Of a DNA stretch of 64,000 nt, positions 32,031-44,932 are shown piece after piece (position 1 is the stretch's first letter; every line of letters starts with the position of its first letter). The translations under genes and the position numbers were made by a program. The DNA is from Adiantum capillus-veneris (Eukaryota; Streptophyta; Polypodiopsida; Polypodiales; Pteridaceae). The notes beneath the pieces were generated by a model. It saw only the letters and a list, made by a program, of their open reading frames with translations. It did not search any database and had not been told where the DNA came from. The DNA is taken from contig CM043953.1 in assembly GCA_014529385.2 (NCBI GenBank), forward strand, positions 89,520,342 to 89,584,341. Direction: 5' to 3'.

Positions 32031-34336
32031 TGATAGCCGTTTTTCGGCTCTCCATAATTGCCATAGTAAGTTACTCCACCCTACCAAATTCACCCAAACG
32101 CTATGGCTATCCCTACCATTTCACTGTATATAGGCGTGTGTGAGTTAGGGGGCTTTTCCCATATCTTCTTAAAAACCCTCAGCTAGCTAGTCACTGGGCT
32201 AGTTGAGCCAAAAAAATAAAAAAAAATAAAAAAGTATATTATGGCCTCTTTGTGTGTAAATATTTCATTGTATATATGGCCTAAACATAGGGATTTTTTA
32301 TAATTATTTTGGTATTTTATTTAAATATTTTTACTTAGGTGTGTGTTTTATTAAACCTATGTACACCTTCTTTCCTCCTCTTACACCATAATTATATTTT
32401 TTGCCAATATGTACATACTCTAACCTCATATTTTTTCTTTATACAAATCACTCCCACATTTTCACCCTCACTCTCGTGAAAACAAAAAATTGATTTCTAC
32501 TCATTGGTTATGTTTATTATATTATTTACTTGCATACATTTTCCTCTTTCACCCAAAATAATTCAAGGAGGGACCATATCATATGATTCCAATATCTTTC
32601 TATATCCATAACTCCTCCATATTTTTATTATTATTTTTACTCATTATTCTAACACCATGTGCTCATTGAGCTAAAGTCCATGAATAGTCAATACACTAGT
32701 CCCACCATGTATATATTTCTTTATCCACCAATAATCCTCCTCCATGCATGTGTCAAGGGCAACTTGGATGCTTTGTATTATGATATGACAAAGGAGGGGC
32801 TCACTCTTGGATGCATTGTACAAATTCAACAAAGGAGGGGGCCACTAAAAGACTTTTGCAGGCATAAAAAAAGGCTTTTTGATGAGAATTTTGGCACCTA
32901 TCTCCACTCCGAATTTGGAGCAGTGGTCAAAAGAGAAAATGTAGCCCACGCTCTGAATAATCACCTCAAATTTTTTCATGATTTTTGGAGCTACCAGCGG
33001 TGAGATATGATTTTTTGAGTGGACCCCAATCTGTCCACTTTTCTCACAAGTAGCCCATAGTTTTCTCTCACCCTTCCACACACCTACTCACTCTTACACA
33101 TCCCTCCCTCTCCTTCCCTCACTCAAACCTGCAATTTCCATGGCTTCTCCCACCCTCTTCACCATTACCCTTCTCTCTCATCCCTATAGTTCTTTTATGA
33201 ACCTCTACATACATACACCCTCTCCATGTCTCTCTCTATTGCTTCTATGTTACAATTTCATTTACCTCTCCTAAAAATATCTAAAATTCAGCATCTTACC
33301 CATGATAACTTCTGCAAATTGAGGATTTTTCATCAACAAATCCTCTTTTCATCGTGGTGGTCAACCGTGGCGGCTTCGTAAAGAAGCGAAGAAGAAAAAG
33401 AAGACCAGTGGTCATTTTTTCCACAATCTACACAAGGGTGAGTTCAAGCTTCTTCAAAGCTTCACCATCTCAATGATTCTCTTTTAATTCACCCCTCTTC
33501 CTTCATCAAATCAACTCATCCTACCCATTGTAAATGTATCACTAACAATTCTAGTGATTATTACCACTAACAACTAACTTCTCTTGTAAAAATGCACCCA
33601 CACTATCAACATATGGAGTAGGCAACCGCACAAGTAAACCAAATTCACTCACTCCCATGGAAGTTTCTCTCCTTTCACCACATCAATAATTCTCTTACTT
33701 GAGCCCACATCCATGTGACTCAAGAGAAAAGAGAGACCCTACTCTCATTTGAAATTCATAAAAATTCATAATCCTTGATCTTTCCTAATAAAATTGATTA
33801 AGCTTAATCCTAATCAAGGATTCTAAAACCTATAAATAGAACCCATTCCTCCTTGTAAAAGACATCACTATACCATTGCACACTAGATTGAGCGTACCAC
33901 ACGCCAGTTCTATCTTGGTTGTAAAGAGAGAGTAAGCTTTCTATACACCATCACCTTGGTGCATAGAAAAGCTTGAGCTAGTTTGAGTGAGTGCGAGTAG
34001 AAGATATTCTTCCTACCATTGTTGTATCTACCCCAACATCAATGAATTGGTAGTTTTGGGTGCAATTCATGTCCAAAGGCTCACGCTTCTTCTCCAATTT
34101 GGCTTGGCAAACTCATTCAGCTTCATAAGGTGACTTGTTTCATTAAAGGTTGTTGTTTTGTTGCTTGTGATTCATTGGCTATTGTTTGGCTACCATTGTA
34201 AGAGGGTGGATGGTGAGAGGGCTCCCATAACCCTAAGACAATGTGCTAGTGATGCTATAACCAAATCTTGTCACTTGATTCCACAAGCTCTAAGTCCCTT
34301 TTTGTGCAAAATATAAAGTTGAAGCTAAGTTGTACA

Positions 34337-34428
<92 letters not shown>

Positions 34429-34687
34429 TTTTAGTGTGTGAGAGTGTTCCATTGGTATTAGGGTTAGTGTAAATTCCTTGCTTGTTTGTGGGTTGCTCTA
34501 ACGATTCTCCTCTTTTGCGTCCTAGTTCGCTCTTAAACTAGGTGGTGCCCCTTGTGTAGCTGGGATTTGGCTGTGGGTTTGTTGTTTTGGTTTGTGTTGT
34601 GTTGTGCCCCAGCCCCATTGAGCAGCACGGGAGCGTTGAAGGGTGTCTAGAGGTTGCTCTTCTTGTTGCCCGCCCTGGACCGCCTCA
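32031..34687 (+). repeat. Full 3' LTR of the array
   Basis: 2,657 bp, highly similar to LTR 3 with scattered substitutions and a longer (TC)n run (34,340-34,425). It ends GCCTCA, followed by ATATAT that matches the left flank of the array. TATA box at 33,831-33,839. Confidence 0.9.
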
Positions 34688-34897
34688 ATATATTTTTTAA
34701 AATTTTATTTATTTATTTGCCTCAACTAGCCTAGCGATTAGCTAATTGAGGGCTTCTAAGGAGATATGGAGAAAGTTTCCTAACTCACACACGTATATGT
34801 ACAATATAAGAGTGAAGATAGCCATAGTATTAAGGTGATTTTGTTGGGTGAAGCGGCTTACTATTTCATGATTTGAGAGCCAAAAAAATGGCTATCA
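34688..34897 (-). repeat. A' 3' LTR, proximal part
   Basis: Begins TGATAGCCATTTTTTTGG on the minus strand at 34,897, after the purine tract 34,898-34,913, and is cut at 34,688 by the array. It matches the start of the A' 5' LTR. Continues at 16,491. Confidence 0.8.
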
Positions 34898-34926
34898 TTT
34901 AGCCCTCCTCCAAGATGATGGTACAT

Positions 34927-37900
34927 TCATGTTTCATCAAAAGGCGTCTTTTCCATTGAAAGTGGTTCCAATATCTTGATGATCTTTGTTGGTTCATTGC
35001 AATATTTGTTTTGTATCCTATCATCATCTTTGCTTGAGTTACACACATGCGTCGATTGACAATACTTACATGATGGTGTAGATTTTTTATCCTGCTTTTG
35101 TAGACCCGATGGTAAAATGCGACTCAAGTAGGCTTCTAACTGATACCCATTCACCTTCTTAGAGTGTTCCTTTCTGTCCAAATCCATGAGCTGATAGTAA
35201 CTTGAACTGAAAGCCTTCTTGACTATGTATGGTCCGTGCCATCTAGTTTCAAACTTGACATCAAAACGATTATCAAGTTGATTACCATACCTTAGCACAA
35301 GATCTCCTTCCTTGATGCCTTTGTCCTTGAGTTTCTTGTCAAGCTTCACCTTTGCTTGTATAGATTTCCTCTTGTAGCACTCATAAGCCGCCTCTCTCTT
35401 CCATTCAAACTCTGCTAAGGTAAGAAGTCGATTCGTCCATGCTTCTTGATTATCTTGTGCTGCTTTACCATGAATTGCATTGTTGGAATGTTGAGCTCGA
35501 TAGGCTACAAAGCCTCTTGACCATAAACCAAGTAAAATGGCATGAAATCTATGGCCTCCATGTATGTGGTTTGATATGCCCACAATTCTTCATCTAAGAA
35601 GTTGTCCCACAACTTTGTCTTGTTTTTCACCATCTTTCGGATGATACCTGCAATGACACCATCAGCTTTTTCTACCAAACCATTTGACTGGGGATAGTAG
35701 TGTGTATTGTGACGATGTAGAATGTGAAGTTCTTCACAGACTTATGTGAGAAGGCCCTTTCTAAACCCTGGATCATTATCAGAAACAATCTCCAAAGGTG
35801 TGCCAAATCTACAACAAATGTGAGTGTAGACAAATTTGCTCATTGTCCTCTCATTTACCTTTGCCACACTTTGTGCCTCCACCCACCTAGTTATGTAATC
35901 CACAACCACTACAATGTACAACTTACCACTTTTAGTTTTAGATAGAGGACCTATAGCATCAACCCGACAATTATGACAACTTTTGCACCAATGTTGAACA
36001 TCCACATGCAGGCTTGGTCAAACTTACCCGCAAGCAAAATATTTTTCACATTAAATCTTGGGCAAAATGGCCACCACATGCTTCCTCATGCAAAACTTTT
36101 AGAATGGCAGGAATTTCCTCGATAGTTGGTACTCTTCTACACACATGATCTTTTCCTCTTTGATAGAGGGAGCCTTCTAGGAAGAGATAGACACTTGCCT
36201 TCTTTATGAGCCTCCTCTTTTGAGCCTTTGTAAAGCCTTGTGGAAACTCACCTTCTAGAATGTAGCTCACAATGGGAGCCAAGGACTCCATCCCTTGGTA
36301 CCTATTGCTTTACCACTGTTGCCGCCATGATGACATGCACTTCTTTGTCAACATATGCAATTGCTTCCTGTGCAAGCAAATTAGCATCTTCATTTTGTTT
36401 CCTAGGAATATGATACAGTTGCACTTCTTTAAATTGACTGAATAGTTTGCGGATAGAATGAACCTTTTGCCTTAATCTTTTATTTTTACATGCCTAAATG
36501 CCTAAAATCTGCTTCACAATGACGAGTACATCCCTCTTTATCACGAGACGTTGTATACCATGACTAATGCACATCTTCAAACTGTGAAGTAGTATATCGT
36601 ACTCCGCTTCATTATTGCTTGTTGAACTTGGTAGATTGACCTTCTCTTTCATGATCACCTCTCCACTTGGGTTGCGCAACACCAGCCCTCCCCCTGCTTT
36701 TCCTGTGGCGTTCCTGAATGCTCCATCAAAGAACAAGATGAATGAATTAGGTATGCTTTTAGGTGGTGGCAATGGTAGGGTCCTTACTTTAGACACCTTA
36801 ATCTCCTTTTCATGCACCCTATAAGTGAGAATCCCTGCCAACTATGCACGACATTATCTTCTACCTTGAAAGAGTATTAGAACTCTTGCAATTCCATAAT
36901 CCACTTTGAAATCCTAGTAATAAGGTTCGTTTGAGATGACACCTAAGGAAACAAATTTTATGCAGTGAGAATTACAAAAAGGTTTTGGTAACCGGTAGGA
37001 TCTAAATTTTCTCACTGCAAACATGAGAACAACCATCATGAGTTCTACTTCTATGTAGCCTCTCTCCAAGGCATTCATGACCCTACTAGCAAAGTAGATG
37101 GGTGGGTCGCATCCTAGTACTATGAGGATCTTGTTGTAGCAAAACAACACCAATTGTTTCTTTTCCAGCACTAGAGCTAACAAAGAATGTGTACTCGCAA
37201 CAAGGAGGCATGAGTGTTGGTAGCTCTGACAGAATGACTTTAATGGTACAAAAGTACTCTTCAAGCTCGTCAGACCATGCAAATTCTACTTGTTTTGTCA
37301 ACTTTTGCAAAGAGTGAAGTAGCTCCGAGGCTAAGTGAATGAAGCAGGACATATACTTCACCTTTTGAATGAATGAGATGACCTCTTTGAGATTCTAGGG
37401 TGATGGGAGCTCAATACGAGTCTTTGCCTTTGAAGGATCCACCTCAATACCTTTATAGGATACCTTATTACCAAGCAAGATCACTTCATCCTCACTTATG
37501 TGGGAATTTGTCGAGATTGAGCTGACCTCCCATGTCGTAGAACTTCTTTAAACCTTCTTCTACCTTTTGTAGATGCAATGATTTTGAGCTATAAGTGCAA
37601 AAGTCATCAATAAAACCCTAGCGGAATTTCCAAAAAATGCTTGAAACAACATGTTCATGAAGCATTGAAAAGTTGCAGGAGCATTTTTTAGGCCAAATGG
37701 CACGACTCTAAAAGTATAACAACCCCAAGGAGTGATGAAGGTTGTTTTCAATTGATCCTCTAATGTGATACCTATTTGAAAGTAGCTTGAGTAGCCATCA
37801 CACAATGTATTTCTCATGACCAGCTACCTCATTTAGTATCTCATCCTAAAATGGGGAGGGAAGTGATCTTGGTTGCCTCATTGAGTGGCCTATAGTCCAC

Positions 37901-38870
37901 ACACACCCTCCGCTTACCATTCTTATTGGGAGTGACTAGGACTGGAGAGACCCACTCTGAATCCTCCACTTGGATAAATGAAACTTACTGTTATAAGCTT
38001 TTTGACATCCTTGAGTAGAGCTTGCTCCTTGATGACTCCTAGCCTTCGTAATTTTTGTGCCTTAGGTGTGGCCTCAGGCTTTAGCTCAATCTTGTGTTGA
38101 ACAGTATCTATTCCACACACGTATGTGTAGTCTTCAGCAAAAAACCTAGGAAACTTCCTTAGCACACATTTGAACTCTTCTCTTTCTTCCTTTGTAAGTG
38201 TGGTTGATAGCATACCTTCGAACATCCCTTCGTGTTGCAAACCTTGGTTCTCTTGAAGACCTACCTCTTCCAAGCCTAAGCAAGAGGTCTCTTGGTTGCT
38301 TTTGGCTTAAATCTTACCCCCATGACTTTGATGGAAGACTCCTCTTTCGTATTGCTACCGCTATCTTCTTCTCTGAAGTGTTATCAACCCACTCTTCCTC
38401 CGTCTCACTTTGTGATGATTCCACATGGAGCTTCTCTTAGCGTTGCTACTTCACGTCAAAGACAACCTTCTTATTATGTTAATTCCTACAAATCAACTTT
38501 CCACTTTCCCAGTCCTGTAAAGCTTGCATTTTCATTAGCCATGGTCTTCCTAGGATAAATGGATAGCCACTTCCCTTGGTCGACATAACATAAAAATACA
38601 CTGCCTTCTTAATGTCAAAGGCCTCCACAAAACATTTTTACAAATGCCTACGCACCTAGCCTTGCTCTTGTTTTCCATTTCACTTTGATTTCAGGTGTCT
38701 CATGGATGTGCATGCCTAGTCTTTGCATGAGTCCTTCTGTCATGATGCAAATTTGTGCACCCCCATCCACTAGACCCTTCCTAACCAACCTTCCTTTGAT
38801 GTAACAATCTAGCACATGTATAATATTCTTATTCATTTTAGCTTGTGCAATTTTTACAACAAGCACACTC
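34927..38870 (-). pseudogene. A' protease-RT-RNase H-integrase, decayed
   Basis: Fragments in changing frames follow the order of the array pol: protease LVDGGAQICIM (about 38,770), RT (37,560-38,270; catalytic region frameshifted), first RNase H (37,000-37,360), second RNase H (36,494-36,841, with FFDGA and NNEAEY), integrase zinc region with intact CKSCHNC (about 35,985), core VDAIGPL and VSDNDPGF, and C-terminus to 34,927. Between finger and core about 30 codons are missing. Unlike the array it keeps the RT segment TRIELPSP missing from all array units, although with a TAG. Far older than the array copies. Confidence 0.8.
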
Positions 38871-38879
38871 TCTTTTACC

Positions 38880-40130
38880 TTTATCCTAGTGTTAACTGCC
38901 TTCGTTAAATCCCTCCTAACTTGTGAACATAATGCAAGAAACTGAGGCCATGAGGACCCTTACCTCTCATGTCTTCCAATGGGTTGTATGGAGCCATACC
39001 ATGTCCAAGAGGGAAGTCTTGGAGGTTGATTCGACGTCGAGTCCTCTTGGCTTTCTTGGTCTCCTTCGCCTTCGTTCTTTTCTCGTCCATGGTCACTTTG
39101 TGACGTGGCTCCTTCTTTCTCCTTACCTTTTTCACGTCATGCTTAATGCCATTTTCTTCCATGTCAATCTCATTTGAATTGTTACCTCTACCACATGTAC
39201 ATTTGGATCTGACAAAGGTGAAACTCCTTCCACTCGTCGTGGAGGTGGTCTTGCTCCATTTGGCCTTTGTAGAAGCCTTGGTTATTGACTAGTTCCTTCA
39301 CCTGCATTCCCCTGGCTCCCTACGGGGCCAAGGAAAATTATACATCCCACGTCCAGATTCCCCACAATTCCAACATTGTAGTACTCGCCTGGGCTCTCAC
39401 TCTTCAGCTTTCTTTGTTTGTCCCTTGGGACCTAGAGCTTGTGCAAGGTGAATTGATAAATTGCTCAAGGATTCATTTAGCTTCTCAATTACCTCAGTTG
39501 TTACCTCAAGAAATTATCTAGATGTTAATGCTTGCAACTTCCCCTTGGGTCTAGGACCCTCTATTGGAACCTCTCCTCTTAGTCACTTGAGTTTTCTCTC
39601 AGTTTTCTATACTTCTCCACATCCCTAGTTTCATCTGCATCAAAGGTAGCAGGTGCACCCGCCTTGACTTTTCTTGAGTGTGGGATAGAGACCGGCTATG
39701 AACCTCTCCTTGTTTAGGAACTCTGCACCATCGCCAGGGTTAACAACATTTCTCACCCATAAAACCCAACGACGTAGGAACTCTTGTTTGTACATGTAGT
39801 AGTCATCTAAGTCTTTTTTCTTGTGAGAAACAATGTCTTGCCATAGCTTTTGAGTATTCTGGGGGTCAAAGAAGTATCGTTTGAAATGATCAACAACTTC
39901 CTTATATTTTACCTTAACTTCTTATGATAGAGAGTCAAACCAAGTGCTAGCATCTTTCCTGAGGACCATTTCAAACATCTTTGAGCATTCCTCATCTCCT
40001 AACACCCTTTTTGTGCGGCTAGCCATTTTGAAATTTGCTAAATATAACTTGACATCCTCGTCAGGCTCTCCAAAAAAGAGAGGATATCCAGAAATTTTGG
40101 CGTTGGGTCTCCATTGAAACAATTTCAAAG
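38880..40130 (-). pseudogene. A' gag, decayed
   Basis: Fragments starting SGYPLFFGEPDEDVKLYL at about 40,090, continuing with FEMVLRKDASTWFDSLS, where the array has a one-base loss and A' does not. The zinc knuckle (about 39,350-39,395) has lost His and one Cys. Many frame changes follow. Confidence 0.75.
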
Positions 40131-40194
40131 TGACAAATCGTTTCTTTTATTATTTCTAAAAAATATTTACACTATATTTTTTTCTAAATTGCAA

Positions 40195-40660
40195 TCTATT
40201 TTATAATAAAATAAAAATATGCAAATCAAATGATCTATGATAGTCAACAAGAGCAGGATTTGGTGACGTGAGGATTTCTCATACTCTTTGAGCACGAAAC
40301 ATGAACACTATACATTGTTGAAAATGGATCTTTCTACTAATTGCAATGTTTATTCTAATATGTGGAGTGAAATGGAAGGAAAAAACCTCTATTCTTGGGC
40401 CATTATCCATGGTCTATGCATGACCTAATGCTTAAAACAAAACAAAAATATAGACGTCCAAATTAAGGTCGTACCTAATGAGAGGCAATATAAAAAGATT
40501 TACTAAATCATTTATCTCGGCTAACCTAAGAGGGCCCAAACTTCTACGAATTACCCGCTCAAATCGTAATTTAGTGCTAACAATGATATGCACCTTTTTC
40601 CTTGCAATGGAAACAAAATGGGTCATACAAATTTTTGTGATTCATGCAACCTAATTGATT
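40195..40660 (-). pseudogene. A' counterparts of leader ORFs a and b
   Basis: ORF a counterpart: 40,432-40,626 open, with KVHIIVSTKLRF and ending LDVYIFVLF, and a frame change just upstream. ORF b counterpart: about 40,200-40,420, starting MDNGPRIEVF and ending HIFILL, with one TGA and a short in-frame loss. Order and spacing match the array leader. Confidence 0.6.
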
Positions 40661-40720
40661 ATGCTAAAAGCTACACATTCATGCAATATGAACAACAATA
40701 GACACCAAGCCCTTCTTGGT

Positions 40721-40729
40721 GGGGCACCA
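40721..40729 (-). promoter_or_regulatory. A' primer binding site (core)
   Basis: TGGTGCCCC on the minus strand, four bases after the LTR end, matching the first nine bases of the array PBS. Confidence 0.5.
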
Positions 40730-40733
40730 CAAT

Positions 40734-43193
40734 TGAGGCAGTCCGGGGAGGGCAACAAGAGAAGTGACCTCTAAACACTCCTCAAGGCTCCCATGCTGCT
40801 CAATTGGGATTAGAGTGATTACAAGCAAACACGACAACAACAAACCCACAGTCAAACCCAACAAAAGAAAGGGGCACCACCTAGTTATGGATGCAAACTA
40901 GGATGCAAATAGTATTTAGTCAACCATGCAAAGAGAGGAATGCAAAGTTTCCACACAAACACACACCAAACTAAGTTCTTCACAGCCGTAGGGATTTGGA
41001 AGAGATTAAGGTAGAGAGTAGAAATCAACTTGAACAATTAGATCCTAGCATAAAAGATTAGATGATTCCAAGCTTAGAAAAATTAGGGAGACAACACAAA
41101 GCTTGATCTTATTGCCATTATACCATTGTCTTAGGGTTACGGGAGCTCTCTCACCATATCACCCTCTTACATTTAGTCCTAGGCAAACAATTCAACAAGC
41201 CCCTTAAAACCAAAAAGCATGAAAGGATATAAATAATCTTGGGGACAAGTTCACCTTATACAAGCCAGTGAGCCAAATTGCCGAGTTGCTCTTTTGGAGA
41301 GAAGAGGAGTAGCCGTTGTACACAATTTCACCCAAACTATCAATCTTATTTATGAGCAAGTGAAAGCTACAAATGTGATGGAGAGTAGGACATCACTCAA
41401 TTTCTTTCAAGAGCCTCAAGGCATCTCTATCCACATATGAGTATAATGTGATAGAGAGCTCTCAAAGCTTACAAGCTCCTCACACAACTAGGGTTGGAGA
41501 GTGCTATGTTATGTGTGCAATGGATCTATTTTACAAAGAAAAGAAGGGCTCTATTTGTAGGTTTTTGGAAGCCCTAATTAGGGTTAAGCCTAATCAATTT
41601 TATCAAGAGAAACAAGGATTATGAATTTTTTTTTTCAAATGAGAGTGGGTCTCTCTTATCCTTTGAGTCACATGAATGTGGGCTCAAGGAAAGAGAATTA
41701 TTGAGGTTGAAAGAAGAGAGGTTTGAGTGAATTACTTGGGTAGAATGAGTTGGATAATTAGAGATGGTGAATGGAGTGGGAATCCTTGAGATGGTGAATT
41801 CTTGAAGAAGCTTGGACCTAACTTGTGTAAATTGTCAAGAATGACTACCAATCCTCTTCTTCTTCTTCTTCTTCTTCTTCTTCTCTTCTTTACACCTACG
41901 TTGCCAATGTCGATCACCAATTATGAAAATGATGATTTGGTGACAATATTTTTCAATTTTGTAGAGGTTAGGCATGAACTACATGCTGAATTTTATGTAC
42001 ATAGAGAAGAGGTAAGATGAAATTATGTTTTAGAGGTAATAGACAGAGACATAGATATGGTATATATACATGTATAGTTCATATAAGAGCTAATGGATGT
42101 GAGAGGGGAGGTTAGTGGTGAAGAGGGTGAAAGAAACCATGGAATTTTCAGGTTTGAATGAGTGATGGAGAGGAATGAGGGTGTGTGTGTATAGAAGTGT
42201 GAAGGGAGGTAAGAGAAGACTAGGGTGACTTGTGAGAAAAAGTGGGCAGACTGAGGTCCACCATAAAACTCATATATCATTGATGGTAGCTCCAAAAATT
42301 ATGAAAAAATTTGAGGTGGTTATTCAACTCTTGAGCTACATTTTGTTTGTTGGTCACTTCTTCAAATTACAAGTGGACATAGGTGCCAAAAATCTTGTTT
42401 TTATTCCTGCAAAAGTCTTCTAGTGGCCCCTCCTTTGTTTAATTTGCACAATGCATCCAAGAGTGAGCCCCTCTATGAGTCATATCATGATAAAAAGCAT
42501 CCGATTTATCTTTACACATGCATGGAGGAGGATCATTGGTGAATAAAAAAATATATACATGATGGGACTAGTGTATGGACTATTCATGGACTTTATCTTA
42601 AAAAGCACATGGTGTTTGAATTATGAGTACAAAATAATAAAAAATATGGAAGAATTATGGATATGGAAAAGATATTGGACTCATATGATATGATCCCTCT
42701 TTTGTATTATTTTGGGTAAAAGAGGAAAAATACGCAAGTAAATGAAAATAATATAATAAAAGTGACTAAGGAAGTAGAAATCGATTATTTGTTTTCACAA
42801 GGGTGAGGGTGGAAATGTGGGGGTGATCTGTATAAAAGAAAATAAAATTTATGAGATTAGAGGATGAAAGAAGGCATAACATGAGTCTAATAAAACACAC
42901 ACCTAGGTATAAATATTTAAATAAAATACCAAAATAATTATATTAAAAATCCCTATATTCAGGTCTTATATACAACAAAATATTTACACACAAAAAGACC
43001 ATTATATATATATATATTTGGCTCAACTAGCCTAGTGACTAGCTAATTGAGGGTTTTTAAGGAGATATGGAGAAAGTCTCCTTACACACTCCTATGTACA
43101 ATATAAGAGTGAAGATATCCATAGTATTAAGGTGATTTTGTTAGGTGAAGCACTTACTATGGCATAATTTGAGAGCAAAAAAAACGGCTATCA
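40734..43193 (-). repeat. A' 5' LTR
   Basis: 2,460 bp on the minus strand, TGATAGCCG (43,193) to TGCCTCA (40,734). It contains a CTT/GAA trinucleotide run (about 41,853-41,888) and TACAAATAG at the TATA position. It aligns with the array LTRs but has many substitutions and indels, and differs clearly from its own 3' LTR, so the insertion is old. Confidence 0.85.
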
Positions 43194-44918
43194 ATAGCAA
43201 TGTCTCTATAGCTCAATAGTGAACACATGTAACCTGCATGCTGTATTTTCATGCTCAGAATATGCATCCATGTGAGAACATGAGGCAAATTCAAAGAAAA
43301 CTGTAACCACTACAAGCATACCATAAACCTCACTCTTGCGAGAGTGGATACGAGAACATGGAAATGTGTCCAAAACTGACAAGAACCTGTAAAAGTGAGA
43401 CTAGAACTCGATCACTGTCAAAAGAATGGCGAGAACCTGGAGAAAATCCAGAAGAGTTTCCCTGTAAATCGAGCAAAATCTCAAGTCAAATCTCAACCAT
43501 AAACGGCAACACAAAAGTGTAAACTACCTCAAGTGAAGCCAAGTGAGGCTATACGCATAATCAGACTGCAAGTCTGTCACTGCATAGCTGATGAAAATCA
43601 AGTCAACTGACCAAAACACTCTCTATACACGATAGAGGCAAGACAACATATCTGTGATAACAAAGCGCATAAACCTATCAAGAACTGATCCACATAAGGC
43701 ATACATAGGCCAAAACCATGGCAAAGTGCTTACTCCTGAACGAGTGGCTCTTGGGGACAATCTGTACCTGTCTGTGTAACTGGTACACCTGTGAACCTGT
43801 GATGTATGAGCTATCTAGGGTAGCTCACCTGCACAAAACATGTGCCCAAGTGAGAGTAAACACTCGATGACTATCTGAGTGGCAATAAATAGACCACTGT
43901 GTGGGAGTCACACTCGACCACTAAAGCATTAGAGAATAACACTGCAGATATGCATGTAATTCCATGGCAAGAACCTGGGAAAAATCTACCAAAGTTCCCC
44001 CACAAAGTGATCAAAATCACATCAAAACTCAGCCATAAAATACAATCCACATCATGCATACATCACCTACCAGACATATGGCAATTGAGCTCACTCCTGC
44101 ATGAGTATCTCTCTGGACAAAGTGCCCAACACTTATATGCACATGAATCTGTCACCTGTGAGCTCTAAGTAGCTCAAATTGTATCCGCACATGCCATACA
44201 TAGCAAAGCCTCTTTGAATCTTTTACCACACAATCATTCATGTGCACAACAGTTGTGCCACATAATCCGCATGATGGGGAAAAACCTGTGAGCAAAATAG
44301 ATCCACAACCTACTCAAAGCGTAGAGCACTTGGCTGCAAGGAAATCACCTGGAGAGTAAACCACCTACACTCTACCTTGGTGATGGCTCGAGTCTCACCA
44401 AATCAGCCCCACAGTTTCAAATATGCATTCATTCACTTTAAATTGGCTGAAGATTCAGCTCTTCAAACCTTTCCATCACCCTAATCCGAAGCCCCTGATT
44501 TAAACTTCGAAACACGTACCTGTGAAAAATCCGCAATACACACAGCTACAGCAGAAAATTTTGTGATCAGAGTTAGATCAAGTGAACATCACCATTGCGT
44601 GTGAAACATGCCAAAACCCTAGAAAAGAGTCCTGGGTTGCACAAATCTGAGTCCATATGAGGGATTTATGCCAAAAAAGTGATTTCCGGGCCCAAAAATG
44701 CACCTGTGCGAATTTTTTTCTGCAAACCTGTCTGTTGTGTGGTGTGTATGGGCTGATTTGTGGACACAAGGAGCTCAAAATACACTCCTCCTACAAGCCT
44801 CTGCAAGCTGGGTCGCAAGCTCTTCGATCTGTGCTCCGATTTATGACCTCCCCACCATGGTCAAGCTCCTACAAAGCTTCTGCTACTGCATATGTGTGCT
44901 CTCCCTCTCTGTGCCTAT
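43194..44918 (-). mobile_element. Non-coding interior of a short-LTR element
   Basis: No gag or pol similarity on either strand. It contains degenerate internal repeats: GGCGAGAACCTGG / GGCAAGAACCTGG blocks near 43,428 and 43,965, and CTTACTCCTGAACGAGTGG / CTCACTCCTGCATGAGT blocks near 43,728 and 44,090. It lies between the PBS at 44,919 and the A' LTR, which cuts it off. It may be the 5' leader of the copia element whose RT remnant is at 12,845-13,281, or the interior of a non-autonomous LTR element. Confidence 0.4.
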
Positions 44919-44930
44919 GCTCTGATACCA
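44919..44930 (-). promoter_or_regulatory. Primer binding site, initiator-Met tRNA type
   Basis: TGGTATCAGAGC on the minus strand, two bases after the LTR end. This is the classic site complementary to the 3' end of plant initiator tRNA-Met, common in copia elements. Confidence 0.8.
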
Positions 44931-44932
44931 AT

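Larger units (their letters stand above)
16492..34687 (+). mobile_element. Family A tandem retrotransposon array (three units, four LTRs)
   Basis: Layout: LTR fragment 16,492-16,998, pol to 19,970; LTR fragment 19,999-20,505, pol to 23,477; full LTR 23,506-26,146, leader ORFs, gag-pol to 32,002; full LTR 32,031-34,687. The first two units are both exactly 3,507 bp and differ at only a handful of sites. ATATAT on both sides (16,486-16,491 and 34,688-34,693) fits a target duplication, although it is low-complexity. The array sits in the 3' LTR of A'. It belongs to the Tat-type lineage, shown by an extra RNase H domain after the normal one and no chromodomain. All units share a 37-bp deletion in RT and a Cys-to-Tyr change in the integrase finger. 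Confidence 0.9.
13282..43193 (-). mobile_element. Element A': old Tat-type gypsy element, split by nested insertions
   Basis: Minus-strand element with 5' LTR (40,734-43,193), PBS, leader ORFs, gag, protease, RT, two RNase H domains, integrase, PPT and a 3' LTR in two pieces (34,688-34,897 and 13,282-16,491). The gap in that LTR is filled by the plus-strand array 16,492-34,687, and a piggyBac-like element sits at 13,711-15,050. It is the same family as the array but much more diverged and full of stops and frameshifts. The outer flanks (ACATGG at left, ATAGCA at right) do not form a clear target duplication. Confidence 0.8.
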
